NCBI GenBank assembly: GCA_039566865.1
Contig: CM076949.1
Location: forward strand, 10,455,501-10,519,500
Source: Aurelia coerulea
Lineage: Eukaryota > Cnidaria > Scyphozoa > Semaeostomeae > Ulmaridae
Length of the DNA: 64,000 nt
Direction: 5' to 3'
A program made the translations under genes and the position numbers. Position 1 is the stretch's first letter, and every line of letters begins with the position of its first letter. This document shows positions 10,630-21,312 of this stretch, piece by piece. The notes beneath the pieces were generated by a model. It ran no database searches. It was not told where the DNA came from and saw only the letters and a list, made by a program, of their open reading frames with translations.

Positions 10630-10810
10630 GTTGGTTGAAGCAGGTGGAGGCAGAGTTCTGTGGAAACTGAAAGCACCATATCGTGGACTGGATGTGAAAT
10701 TGGTTAAATATGCTATATGTGAAGATGAGAAGAGCAAAGATACCAATCCATTCAGAAGAGCTGGCATTCCCGTCCTCCACTCAGAAAGGATCATAGATTA
10801 TATAATAAAG
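10630..10810 (+). CDS. SLF1: SLF1-like exon C (second BRCT repeat)
   Basis: Acceptor ATTGTTCAG; donor GTTTGT. It reads LVEAGGGRVLWKLKAPYRGL, then DVKLVKYAICEDE and AGIPVLHSERIIDYIIK, the beta-strand, variable loop and final helix of a BRCT repeat. It follows exon B with the split Arg codon intact and ends in phase 0. The next phase-0 coding exon I can support is at 53121, so the intron is about 42.3 kb. The exon at 15640 is also phase 0, but it lies inside a terminal-inverted-repeat element and continues in the element's own frame, so I do not assign it here. Confidence 0.75.
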
Positions 10811-11429
10811 GTTTGTTGGATCATTCATTTGTTTTCATTGTCTATTTTCAATATCATTCATTCTCTCTAATGAGCCCCCTGTTCGTTCATCTAAGGTTAC
10901 AGATCCATTAACAGACCACCTATACGTTTTTTCTCGCTGTATCTTCAGTGATCCTTTGAATGCGACAAACCTATCCATAATTTGCTGCGTTATTATCTGA
11001 AGAATGTGTTTTTCGTATAAAAGTTCTGATCTAACTGGCCATGTATTTCCTTTGTGAAATTCTCTGCATTACTATCTGTGTACTGTAATAATAATTTGGA
11101 TGCAAAAAGGAAACTGGAGATTTTGCAAGAGAGCTTCTTCTGAGAGTTCGTTGCAATCACTTGACCTCCAATGTGAAATCGGGCGAAATAATGCCTCTTA
11201 ATCCTTCTTGATCTGTGACCTCTTTTGTATTCGCTAGAAATTTTTATGGACTGTGTACATAAGCGCGCTTCATGTTCCTGATTGCTTGAGGCCTGCTTGT
11301 TTTGCGGTATAATCGGCATTGCCTGTCACGTTTTACAGATCCTTGAGTCAAAGTCAGATTGATCGGTCGGACTAGCCGCACTTTTTTCGTAAACATTGTG
11401 CAAGAGTTCTCATGACCTGGATAATTATC
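10811..11429. other. Intronic, nothing identified
   Basis: No splice-bounded exon, repeat ends or array recognised. Confidence 0.5.
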
Positions 11430-12552
11430 ATGTGGAGTTCCACAAGGCTCTATCATTGGCCCACCTCATTTTCCTTTTGAATATCAACGATATATTCCAG
11501 GCAATTGACTAACCTATTGCTGTATGCAGATGACTCCTATCTTGTATTCAGAGACAGTAACGTCAAGAAAATTTTAATTCCCTTTGTGATTGGTTTGTAC
11601 ATAACAAACGAAGTATTCACTTTGGAGAGGAGAAAACACGTTCTGTACTTTTTGGTCATGAGAAAAATTGACTCCAGTGACGTATCCCGGCTGCGTTCTA
11701 GATGAAAACCTGTCATGTGAATGAATGGCTACCAGGAAAGTTGGTAAAATCAACGGCAGGTTCCTTTCCAGAAATCAAAATTTTCTCGACTTTTCTTTTT
11801 GTAGGTTGCTAGCAAAAACATTAATTCAGCCCTACATTTATTATGCATGCAGTGCTTGGTTTCCATTGCTGCATTAAAGGTTAACGAAAAAAAATCCAAC
11901 ATCTCAAAATAGATGTCAATTTGAGTAATAGAGGACATGTAGGAATCAGAGAATTTAAAGACAAGTTGGTATTAAAGGGAATGTAAGCATATAAAATTGG
12001 CTTAAGCCACTTGCGGTCAAATTCTAGCCTATCAGATATTACAATTTCCTTCTTGACATAGATCAGTTACCCAAATATGGTGCGGCACATGTCACGGCCT
12101 ATTGTTTTTGTAAGGTTTATTTTTGTCAAAGTATATATGCTTAGACTCCCTTTAAAGACAAAAAAGTTAAAGAAAAAAAAAACTAAAGAGAGATTTGAAA
12201 AATGTACTGCTAGAAAATTTTGAAATGTTTTGATGATTCAGCCCCGTCCTATATGTCGGAGATGTTCGTACCAGTTGACCAGTGCTGGATCACTCGAAGA
12301 TCTAAACACAAATTGAATCAATCTTTTCGAAAGGGTAACGCAGGGCAAAATGGTATCCCCTACCTAGGACCTAGAATCTGGAACAGTCTACACTGTTGTA
12401 ACCATAAAATTCTAAAGCTCTCTGCTACAAGGGGTAGTTTTAACGCGCACCATGAATTTGTACCAAGCACCCCAACACCAGAAAACACAGCAGAAATAAC
12501 ACGACTGGTCTTGATGGTAGCGAAGTATATTCAGTACGGTTTGCTACAATAA
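11430..12552 (+). pseudogene. Old LINE relic (RT and C-terminus)
   Basis: Scattered blocks of a reverse transcriptase: GSIIGPPHFLLNINDIFQ, LLYADDSYLVFRD (YADD catalytic box), then, after several hundred decayed bases, SAPSYMSEMFVPVDQ and GIPYLGPRIWNSLHCC, the usual C-terminal motif of this LINE group. Numerous stops and frameshifts; much older than the neighbouring copies. Confidence 0.75.
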
Positions 12553-12575
12553 ATAGTAAACAAATCAATATTTAA

Positions 12576-13455
12576 CCCTAATCCATATGGGCTTTTTTCG
12601 AGCTACCATTTATGGGGGGGGGGGGGTGCTTTCCACCCCCCCTATGAAAACTGCCTTAGACTCATCCGAATTCAATACAACTTGGCACAGTTATAGAACA
12701 GGTAATTTGTAGCTCGTAGCGTAATTTTGGTGCGGCTGCCACGCCTTGTGACGTCACAGTGACGTCACGAAGTTGAAAATCTGTGAAAATCAGGCTTCCA
12801 AGTTGAATTCAAGTTTAATGAAGATTTTGCATGAACTTTATGCAGTTTTTGGTTCAGTTTGTCAACATATGTGATGATAAAATATTATTTTATTGAAAAT
12901 AACGATTTTGGAGTCATATTTTGGCAGAAATTTGCCGATTTCTTTTGACGTCATTTATGCGATTAATTTATTCTATGTAAAAAGAGATTAAAAGATCCTG
13001 CAAAATGGACCTAATTAACATCTTGAATTACCTATAAAAACATTGGAATGTATCATTAGAGTGGTTTTCATTGAAAAAGTTCGAAAAAACTTGAAAAAAT
13101 TGCTAATTAGTCCAAAATGGCGGCCAAAATGACGTCAATATAAAAAAATGCTGACATCATCAAATTCCAGAAATTCCGGTATCAAATTGAAGCCCTTTGT
13201 TTGCTGCTTCATTTGCTGTATAATACTTCATAATTAAATCAAATAATTCCATTGAAATCATGGAAAACAATGATTTTGCTGCTACCTATTGACTTGTGAG
13301 TCCTATTGTTCACAATTTTTTCACCAAAATGTGGCTAATAGATAATTAATAAAAGTCAGTGAGGCTGGGGGACATAGCAAACTTCGTTTAAAAACGCGGC
13401 AAATAAAATCTTGAAAGGGGGGGGGGGTGGAATCCACCCCCCATGTGGATTAGGG
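12576..13455. mobile_element. TTAA-type MITE, 880 bp (piggyBac/Kolobok-like)
   Basis: Termini CCCTAATCCATATGGG and CCCATGTGGATTAGGG are inverted repeats, flanked by TTAA at 12572-12575 and 13456-13459. Just inside each end is a G/C-run hairpin (GGGGGG...CCACCCCCC). TTAA target duplication is typical of piggyBac and Kolobok. The interior is AT-rich with no transposase frame and has TGACGTCA-like palindromes around 12751-12770. Confidence 0.88.
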
Positions 13456-13600
13456 TTAAACTAAACTCGATAAATAGCGATAAGAAACTTTCGAATATAA
13501 CAATGACAACACGAAGCATGGCCTGATATAATTCCAAACGAACAAAATAGTAAACGATGTAACGAGTAAGAACAAGCAGAAATATTAAATTCAAACTTAC

Positions 13601-13702
13601 AAAGTATTTGTCCTTGTAAATACTCAATTTGGTTTGCACTGCCATTACAGCCTTTTTGTCCAAGGGAACTTGGCTTTGACATTCACAATGATACCACTGA
13701 CG
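13601..13702 (-). CDS. Possible antisense exon cut by the TIR element
   Basis: Minus-strand reading CAGTGG onward gives QWYHCECQSQVPLDKKAVMA then VQTKLSIYKDKYF, ending at a GTAAGT donor (rc of 13595-13600). If the element 13703-18465 and one target copy are removed, the frame continues without a stop into minus-strand sequence 18512-18475 (GTKARVRSRSRKQR) and reaches an AG acceptor. This would be a small exon of an unidentified minus-strand gene. I do not recognise the protein; the short length makes chance quite possible. Confidence 0.3.
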
Positions 13703-14121
13703 AACAGGGCAACATTTCGTTTTCAATAGACCAAGGAGTTTGTTTTGATTTAGGGATTGACCAATCAGATCACGCTATTTTTCAAGATGGCGGCTCGCTG
13801 TAAACAAACCAAGCTTCGAAAAGGGCTAAAAACCCCCTCTTTGTTTCTGTCCCGCGGATTTGCCATTTTCGAATAGTTTTTAACAATAACAACGAATTTC
13901 TTAAATATGAACCCTGATGCACACTTCCAATGTGCATTTTCCTGATATTCGGCCTAGAAGAAGAGAAACGGGGTGTTGAAATTAACGAAAAAATCGCACG
14001 GTTTCAGACCGTGCCCCTGCTATTACAGATTACAGTTCAAAGAAATTCAAGGAAAATTAGTTAGAAATCAAAACATGCCCAAAAAGATTATTTTACAAGT
14101 CATACGAGATTAAAATTGACA
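13703..14121 (+). repeat. Left terminal inverted repeat
   Basis: Pairs with 18054-18465 over about 415 bp with a few percent differences. Contains the stretch from AACAGGGCAACATTTCG to GTCATACGAGATTAAAATTG. It includes a GCCGCCATCTTG-type motif on the minus strand (YY1-like), around 13786-13800. Confidence 0.92.
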
Positions 14122-14354
14122 ATTTGAAAATTATTTTTTAATCCCAACTTGTGAAATACTGTAGCCCACAAAGGTCAACTGGCTTGTAATTGCTAATAGA
14201 AGTAGGGCATCTTTAGCCTATCTAACATTTTGCAAAACATGTTTTGGCAAGGGAACTTGGCCTTTTTGCTGTAAGTTCCAAAGTAGGTTTTTCACTCTTT
14301 ACCCCTTTACTGTTCAGCCCAGCTCTCCCCCCGGGGCGAAATTTTATGGGAATG

Positions 14355-14382
14355 TTTTGGCGGGAAATTTTTGGCGGGAAAA
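14355..14382 (+). promoter_or_regulatory. Two adjacent E2F-type sites
   Basis: TTTTGGCGGGAAA (14355-14367) is followed directly by TTTTTGGCGGGAAAA (14368-14382). Each contains the canonical E2F recognition core TTTGGCGGGAAA. They lie about 90-115 bp upstream of the candidate start codon at 14470, inside the TIR element, so they may give S-phase or proliferation-linked expression. Function is inferred from the motif alone. Confidence 0.55.
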
Positions 14383-14469
14383 TCTGAGTTCTTGCGCCGG
14401 CAAAAAATTTTGGCCTAATGCAATGTTGTTGGATGAAGTATACCCGTGTTTACGGAGTGCCGCGAAGTG

Positions 14470-14551
14470 ATGCCTAAAGGATTTTCACAAAGATGTGGGA
14501 ATCCCTTACATGCAGTATGGATCAAGACGGATAATGCAGACACGGAGATAG
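14470..14551 (+). CDS. Candidate first exon of the TIR-element gene
   Basis: ATG at 14470 opens MPKGFSQRCGNPLHAVWIKT then DNADTEIG, ending at a GTAACA donor at 14552. It is the only ATG-led, donor-bounded frame downstream of the E2F sites. The exon joining it to 15640 is not resolved; a basic frame at about 14890-15119 (containing KLKKRELEYRTGVSKL and KKRRYLNLKRYMK) is a candidate for the next exon. Confidence 0.4.
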
Positions 14552-15639
14552 GTAACATCAGATCAAATGGCTTTCAAAGCACTTGAATGTTTTTAAGAAA
14601 TTGGCAAGAGATAAAGGACCAACTTCAAGGAGAGCCATTAAAAGACTGCAGAAAATATGTATTTCGTGCATTGGGATAAGTTTACATAAACGAGAGTTCA
14701 CCAGATTGCTCCCCCAAAGTAAAACGGAAAATGCTTTGTGAGAGGTAAATACTTTTTGTTTTGCAACAGTTTTCAAGGTGATGTGACCTGCACTTGACTT
14801 CATTTCCAGTTGCCTTTTTTATCATTTTCCTCCCTATCAGACACATTCTTTCAGTTGAGACCAAAAACAGATACAATTTATTTCCTCATAGTGCTGTAAG
14901 TAATTTCTTAAAAATCACATTCCGTGAAACCAAATGTAGAGCAAAGTTAAAAAAAAGAGAATTAGAGTACCGCACTGGAGTTTCCAAACTTACTAAAAAT
15001 TCGATTCCATTCCACGAATTTTCTTATAAGAAACCGCTTGGAAGAAACGGTAAGCTCAATTTTTCTAAAGTTAAGAAACGACGCTACCTGAATTTAAAAA
15101 GATATATGAAACCTTCGTAATTTGCAGTTTCAATTTCGGCGGGGCACTCAAAATTTTTTAGCACAGTACAGTTATAGCAACTGTTTGGGCACTATTTTGA
15201 GTGCGAATTTCGTTGTTTACTTGTTTTGAGATCTTACTAAGTAATTTGGGAGCCCTCTTGACAAAGCTAAATTAACTCTACACTTCGGGCATCAAAAATA
15301 TAAGAAACACGTAAGAAACTTTTGGTAGCAAATTGGGCCAAAAATTTTGAGAAATTGCCTACCAGTCCCAGACCATAGTTTCCTATAAAAAGAATACGTG
15401 TACCGACAACGGAGACCAACGCAATGTTTTCAATAAAAACCAATAGCATAAAGTTCTAGAAGATTTGACACGAAGAAAGTGACCTAAACTCGTCACTTTT
15501 CGAGCGCCTTCTTTTACAAATGCTAAGTGTTATAGTCTGCTAGTTTTCTTAATGTGCAACACATTAGCAAGTGTAGGATAGTTCATACATTTTTGAACAG
15601 AAGCCTGTAGCTTAAAAATACACGAATCTTCCATTTCAG

Positions 15640-16858
15640 TTACAAGAATCTGTTGCTCAACTAAAAAGGTCCCTGGATGGAAAGGACAATGGAGTCGTGG
15701 CAGCAGTTGCTGATCAATTAGAAAGTCAGCATACTCCAGCAACCAGTGAAGAAACTAGATCAATAAGTGGTAGTCAGAGCCAGTCTTCAGAATCAACGCT
15801 AACTTTGAGCTCCCCTAGTCAGGATTTATTTGACAGCGAGAATCGATTTGATATAACAACTTCAAGAGAGACAAAGAGTGGTGCTTTAAATAGTGATAAT
15901 GATTATAGTGATAGTGAAAGGAAACTTAGTCTTGGTACTGATTCTATGAGCTTGGATACAGCAGATGAAATTGTGCTTGGTGAAAGTTGTGAATATGTTA
16001 GTTGAATAAAAAGAAAGTGTGTTGGAAGTTCAGGTGTTTTAGGAGAGAGGCAGGGAAGTATCAGCTATAAAAGGATGGCAAGGGGTGAGGTTTCATTTGG
16101 TGTAAAAAGTGTTGATATTGGTGCAAGAGTTGAAAGCTCAAAGAAGGCTACAGTTGCAGAAAGAGAAGGAGGTTCTCAAAATCAAAAAGGGGATGAACAG
16201 AGGAGTAAGTTTGATATTGGGAAAGAACTAGCTATGTTAAGAAGGAAATGCACAGAATTGTATGGAGAAAGTGGTAATCCTGAGATGGAACCAATGGAAT
16301 TTGAGACACTGTGCCAAGAAGCAGGAGCCAAGAATATCTTCCAATATATTCGTGAAGCAATGAGAACAGAAAGACAAATCCATGAGAAAATTGAGGCTAA
16401 CAAAAAGAGGACTGTTGCAATAATCTATATGCTGATGTATGGGCAATCCCAACGTGCAAATTTGTTTCAGGTGGCTTTAGGAAGATCATTGCAAGAATGT
16501 GGGATAACGGATCAAGGACTTTGGGCATAAAAAACCTTGGAATAGCAGCTCATCCAAACACTATAACAACTGCAAGAAGGGCCAGTGCATCTACACATAC
16601 TCAGAGTTTGCAATCTTTCTTCAGAGATGCAAGGACTAGAAAACAAATTATCCCAATATTCATAGACGACTTTCATAATATTCACACTGTGCATAGACCA
16701 GACCATAAAGACCAAACCCAGGCAGTGCACATGGCAACACTCCTTGTAAAAAAATTTCCAGGTGTTCCGGCAATAAGTAATCAAGATAAGGGACCCCCAA
16801 ACAGTGATGAGCCAGCAGATCTCGACAATACCTTTTTTGACACTCAAAGCAAGAATTA
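15640..16858 (+). pseudogene. Core of the TIR-element gene (putative transposase-like protein)
   Basis: After a CCATTTCAG acceptor the frame reads LQESVAQLKRSLDG and a Ser/Thr/Asp-rich linker, then a TGA at 16003-16005. The same frame resumes (MARGEVSFGVKSVDIG) into a conserved block: LRRKCTELYGESG, KKRTVAIIYMLMYGQSQRAN, LFQVALGRSLQECG. A frameshift at about 16520-16535 moves it to NLGIAAHPNTITTARRAS, then IIPIFIDDFHNIHTVHRPDH and HMATLLVKKFPGVPAI. I recall similar multi-copy, uncharacterised proteins in cnidarians with a (L/F)xDDFxxIHT motif. The two adjacent acidic residues could be part of a nuclease site, but that is speculation. One stop and one frameshift make this copy inactive. Roughly 500 bp downstream look deleted or non-coding. 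Confidence 0.65.
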
Positions 16859-17380
16859 ACAGATTGCACTCAACATTTTTTTTGAAATATTTGTCAGTAC
16901 TGCACAGTGCCAAAACATTTTCAGGTGACCAAGGACAATTCTAACCTTAAATTAAAAATGTTCGTAGCTTTTGAATCCGAGTAGTCTGGTTTCAAAACAT
17001 TTGAAGAATAAAGCCTGTAGTCTCTCACAAGCAGTTTTTACGTAAGTACCCTCTTGATATTCTAATTGTAAATTCTTATTCAACCTTTTTATTATACAAG
17101 TGTTGTTGTTAATATGGCCCATGAAATACAAAATCTCATTTTCTTCCACGATTTCAAGTGAGCCAAATTGTTTCAACAATTTTCTACTGTCCAACGAAAT
17201 ATAATTCCTATTGCACCCTTCACTGTGCTCATTTACTGTACTTTTAACTACTACAACTTAAACATTTTGTAGCATGAATGGGAAAGGTTTGCCGATAATA
17301 ACAAAATATTTTTGATCAAATTAGATATACAACTTACCTTAAATATCCTTGTTTTGCACATCAGACTGCATGATCTGTAG

Positions 17381-17818
17381 CTATGGGATTCATGGAGTTG
17401 TGGAGCCAAACCTGCTCTCAGGTTTTCTAAATTTCAAGAATGCTATTTTGCATCTCACAGAAAATGTGACAAAGCCGGATGTGATCTGATGAGTCCTGTC
17501 TGGCGAATCTTTCATGGTTGTGGCCACTCATTCCATACAGAATGCATTTTGCCAGCAATCAGCGAGTGCTCTATTTGTGGCGAATATTTGATGTCCGAGA
17601 TGGAAAAGATGACTATGAAGGCAAACTCCTCAGTTTTTAATGTGGTCTCTAGCTCCGAAGACACTGAAAACGATGATACGATGATAGAAGATGGCGCTAA
17701 CGATGGAACAGTACCACATGAATTTGTTGAGTCGGAGGCAGCAGACGACCAGAAGAGGGCGCTGATGCTGGTGGACAGAGTCTCGAAATGGTGCCATCCT
17801 AATATGCCAGAGCAGTAG
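17381..17818 (+). CDS. RING-H2-like C-terminal exon of the TIR-element gene
   Basis: After a possible acceptor (CTGTAG at 17375-17380) the frame runs open to TAG at 17816. It contains CDKAGCDLMSPVWRIFHGC, GHSFHTEC and ECSICGEYL: a cysteine pair, Cys-x-His, His-x2-Cys and a final Cys-x2-Cys in RING-H2 spacing, though the first loop is short. An acidic tail follows (SSEDTENDDTMIEDGAND). RING-H2 domains bind two zincs and often act in ubiquitin transfer; in transposon proteins a terminal zinc domain may instead bind DNA or partners. Between 16860 and 17380 no coding sequence is evident on this strand. Confidence 0.55.
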   Translation, partial: LWDSWSCGAKPALRFSKFQECYFASHRKCDKAGCDLMSPVWRIFHGCGHSFHTECILPAISECSICGEYLMSEMEKMTMKANSSVFNVVSSSEDTENDDTMIEDGANDGTVPHEFVESEAADDQKRALMLVDRVSKWCHPNMPEQ

Positions 17819-18053
17819 TTGTAACAATTGTTTAGTTTCAATAGTTTGTTTTAATGTAACGTTATTTTCGCAAAGCGCTTGCCATTTCAGTTCCTCGCAA
17901 ATGTCCAACTAACTGATCTGCTTCCATATTTCTATAACCTATAACATAAATAGCAACACGCCTCTTTCTTGGATGTTTACACTTTTGATAGATGAAACAG
18001 TCAGCCCCTTTGACATGACTTTAACTCATTAGGATTAAAAATCTACTTATATT

Positions 18054-18465
18054 TGTCAATTTCAAACTCGTATGACTTGTAAAATAATCTTTTCGGGCAT
18101 GTTTTGATTTCCAACTAATTTTCCTTGAATTTATTTGAACTGTAATGGCAAGGGCACGGTCTGAAACCATGCGATTTTTTCGTTAATTTCAACACCCCGT
18201 TTCTCTTCTTCTAGGCCGAATATCAGGAAAATGCACATTGGAAGTGTGCATCAGGTTTCATATTTAAGAAAGTCGTTGTTATTGTTAAAAAATATTCGAA
18301 AATAGCAAATCCGTGGGACAGAAACGAAGAGGGGGTTTTTAGCCCTTTTCGAAGCTTGGTTTGTTTACAGCGAGCCGCCATCTTGAAAAATAGCGTGATC
18401 TGATTGGTCAATCCCCAAATCAAAACAAACTCCTTGGTCTATTGAAAACGAAATGTTGCCCTGTT
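18054..18465 (-). repeat. Right terminal inverted repeat
   Basis: Inverse of 13703-14121, ending GTTGCCCTGTT. Slightly diverged from the left copy (several substitutions and small indels), so insertion is not recent. Confidence 0.92.
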
Positions 18466-18803
18466 CCCCTGACGCTGTTTTCTAGACCTGCTTCGAACTC
18501 TGGCCTTTGTGCCTTCCAAGGCAAAAACAACAACACAATTGCCACGCATGCACGGGGCTCAATGAGGCTCAAATGCACGCATGCACAGTTCTCAAATATG
18601 CCACGCATAAGTCCAAAAAGTTCTGGATTCCCCAGACAATAAAAAAGATTCATAATTGAAATGTTAAAGTTTCAACACAATAAGAATCCCAAAGGGGCAT
18701 AATTCACGGGTCAACAGCGACTAAAGTCTTTGCACGATACATCTGTCCCCAAACACTTGGACACCAGGACAATGTTTCTTTAAATCTTTCCAAGAATTGC
18801 AAA

Positions 18804-19654
18804 TCATGATCTTTTCTCCTCACTTTCGGCTGCTTTTAATAAACAGAGTTTGTCTATTGGTCGTAAGTACTCTGACATCGCCGTTTTGATTCTTGCGGAG
18901 CGAACAAGCCCATCTCTGCCTTGTTTCACTTCTAAAACTCTTCCTAGCGGCCAAGCACCTCGAGGCTGTGCTGTATCGATCATAAGCACATTGTCATTCT
19001 TTTGGAGGTTGCACTTCGGTTTGAGCCATTTTTGTCTCACTTGCAAACTTGGAAGATACTTTTTTATCCACCTTTTCCAAAACATATCCGCTAAGAACTG
19101 CACTTGTTTCCATCTTCTCCGGCTATATCCATCTTTGTTAGAAAACACTCCTGGTGGGTAGCAATGATTGGATCTGAGCAGCAAAAGATGATTTGGTGTG
19201 AGGGCATTTGCATCTCTCTGGTCATCTGATACCTTAGTCAATGGTCGCCCATTGAGTATTGACTCTATCTCACACATCAGAGTGTTCAAACCTACATCGT
19301 CTAAAATCTGCTCTTTCATTAGTGCATTCATCACCTTCCGAATGGATCGAATCATACGCTCCCATACTCCTCCCATATAAGATGCCAAAGGAGGGTTAAA
19401 GATCCAATCTATTTATTGCTGGAGTAGAAATTCGTGAATTCTGATTTGCTTCCATTGGCGTATGGATTGCTTCAGCTCTCGCTCTCCACTTGTTAAGTTT
19501 GTGCCGTTGTCTGATTGGATCTCTTTGGGTTGTCCTCGGCGTGAAATAAATCTCCTCAAAGCGTTTAAGAATGAGTCTGTATCCAAGCTCTGTGCTATCT
19601 CAATATGAACTGCACGGATTGCAAGACAGGTGAAGATTATCCCATACCTTTTAA
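18804..19654 (-). pseudogene. BEL/Pao integrase, catalytic core (second half) and C-terminus
   Basis: Minus-strand reading: [27 protein letters not shown] (second catalytic Asp), then after an in-frame TAA near 19411, [19 protein letters not shown] (catalytic Glu) and [34 protein letters not shown], ending [16 protein letters not shown]. The last part is the C-terminal domain characteristic of BEL/Pao integrases. The integrase inserts the LTR-element cDNA into the genome. Upstream it joins 20535-21070 across a MITE. No clear LTR is seen between 18475 and 18803. Confidence 0.92.
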
Positions 19655-20534
19655 GGTTACTGTAACCGTTCAGGCGGCGATTAAGAAACTCCGTTTACCA
19701 CGGCCGTTCGTCAAAATATACCAAACAAACTTATGCATCATTCGACGCAGAATAAAACGAAGAATATCATAAAAATATATTCAGTTGATTCAATAAAATC
19801 ACGAATGATTTATTCTAGATTTAAGGCAAAATCGACCACCCTTGCGAAAAAATCTTTGTGTACCCCAATGATAGTCGTTGGACCACGACTATACATTTAT
19901 CAAAGACTTAAGGCCCTGAACTGCAAAACCGTGTCACAAATTTTTGATAAAAGGTATTGCCTTGAAATCATATCATTTTAAATAGACGTAAATGTCTTAA
20001 ATGTCTTTTTTAACTTTCAGACCCTTGTAAAAATCGGACCATTGGATCTATCACAAATCGCTGACATGGTTTTGTAGTTATATGCTTTGTGACCCTGTGT
20101 GCCAAGTTTCAAGCGATTCGATTGGCCTGTTGGGTACACAAAGATTTTTTATTACCCACCAGTACACCGGAATCCTGTTTCGAGAAATCAGGCTTTTATC
20201 AAAATGAAGCAAAAATTGCGGGAAATACGATTATGCATGAAAGGTCAATCAATTAGGCTTAAGCGCGGTATTGGTAAAGCATTATATCAATAACATAGCA
20301 GCACGGGATGTCACGAACATAGCTGCAAGGTCAAGTGAGTTTACTTTCATCCCTAATGTATATTCCCGCAACTTTTGAGAAACATGATTGCTCCTTTTAA
20401 AATGCTCAAATTTATAAGTAATTGTGACTATTTCTGGAAGTGAGTTGGTTTAGGCAGTCCTCAAATACTTGTACCATCAGATTATAACAAAAACGAAAAA
20501 TCGAAAATTTGTCGTCTGAACAGTTACAGTAACC
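19655..20534. mobile_element. TTAA-type MITE, 880 bp, inside BEL integrase
   Basis: Termini GGTTACTGTAACCGTTCAG and CTGAACAGTTACAGTAACC, flanked by TTAA (19651-19654 and 20535-20538). Removing it with one TTAA restores the integrase frame as [14 protein letters not shown]. No transposase frame. Different terminal sequence from the 12576 element despite the identical length. Confidence 0.93.
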
Positions 20535-21070
20535 TTAACTCTGCTTCGTCCTAGTTTTGCCAAGAATGGTCCAAAATAATCCACTCCCACAAATGTAAAT
20601 GGAGGTTCACCAGCAGTGATTCGATCTTGGGGCAAGTCTGCCATCTTCTGTATCATTGGCTGTTGTTGACGTCGCTTGCAATCAAAACTTCGGCTAACTA
20701 CCTTTCATACTGCAACTCTTGCCTGAATTATCCAGTATCTTTCTCTGATAAGAGCCAAGACGCATTCTTTACCTGAGTGTCCTGACAGGTGATAATAATG
20801 TCGCACTATCATGTCCACAATATGATGGTTCTTTGGCAGAATTGCTGGGTGCTTGTTATCATTCATTTCCACAGGCAAGTGTCTGAGTCGACCTCCAACG
20901 CAGAGCATACCATCAATAAGAATGGGATCGAGTGCACGCAATGAGCTTTGTCTGGTTACAGCCATTCTCGAAGATTTTAACAACTTGATTTTACCACTGT
21001 AGCATTCTTTCTGTACACATGATATGATTGCTCGTTCCGCATGTCTGATCTCCTCCGTAGTCATACTGCC
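20535..21070 (-). pseudogene. BEL/Pao integrase, zinc-binding N-terminus and first catalytic Asp
   Basis: Reads TTEEIRHAERAIISCVQ, then DGMLCVGGRLRHLPVEMND, HHIVDMIVRHYYHLSGHSG (His pair of the H2C2 zinc domain) and FVGVDYFGPFLAKLG (first catalytic Asp). One Cys of the zinc motif is replaced by Phe (FDCKRRQ) and a stop lies just before it. The 5' side is interrupted by the satellite and LINE block 21090-22935. Confidence 0.9.
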
Positions 21071-21093
21071 TCTACATCATCTGGACAATGGAT

Positions 21094-21312
<219 letters not shown>

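Larger units (their letters stand above)
13703..18465 (+). mobile_element. 4.76-kb long-TIR DNA element carrying a RING/IDDF-core gene
   Basis: Bounded by ~415-bp terminal inverted repeats starting AACAGGGCAACATTTCG. Flanking sequences CCACTGACG (13694-13702) and CCCCTGACG (18466-18474) match at 8 of 9 bases, a probable 9-bp target duplication. Long TIRs plus a 9-bp duplication is the layout of Mutator-like elements, but I do not see a recognisable MULE transposase. The interior has paired E2F-type sites, a candidate first exon, a decayed central core and a C-terminal RING-like exon, all on the + strand. It could be an autonomous-type transposon whose transposase is the core protein, or a gene captured between TIRs. 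Confidence 0.8.

Noticed and set aside
15640..16005. Additional SLF1-like exon
   Set aside because: It is phase 0 and has a good acceptor, but it is enclosed by the TIRs and the same frame continues after the stop into the element's core protein.
16952..17194. Minus-strand gene in the TIR element
   Set aside because: The 80-codon frame has no splice support and no recognised motif; it may be an old captured fragment.
18475..18803. 3' LTR of the BEL/Pao element
   Set aside because: Expected position, but no TG...CA ends and no second copy upstream of gag could be found by eye.
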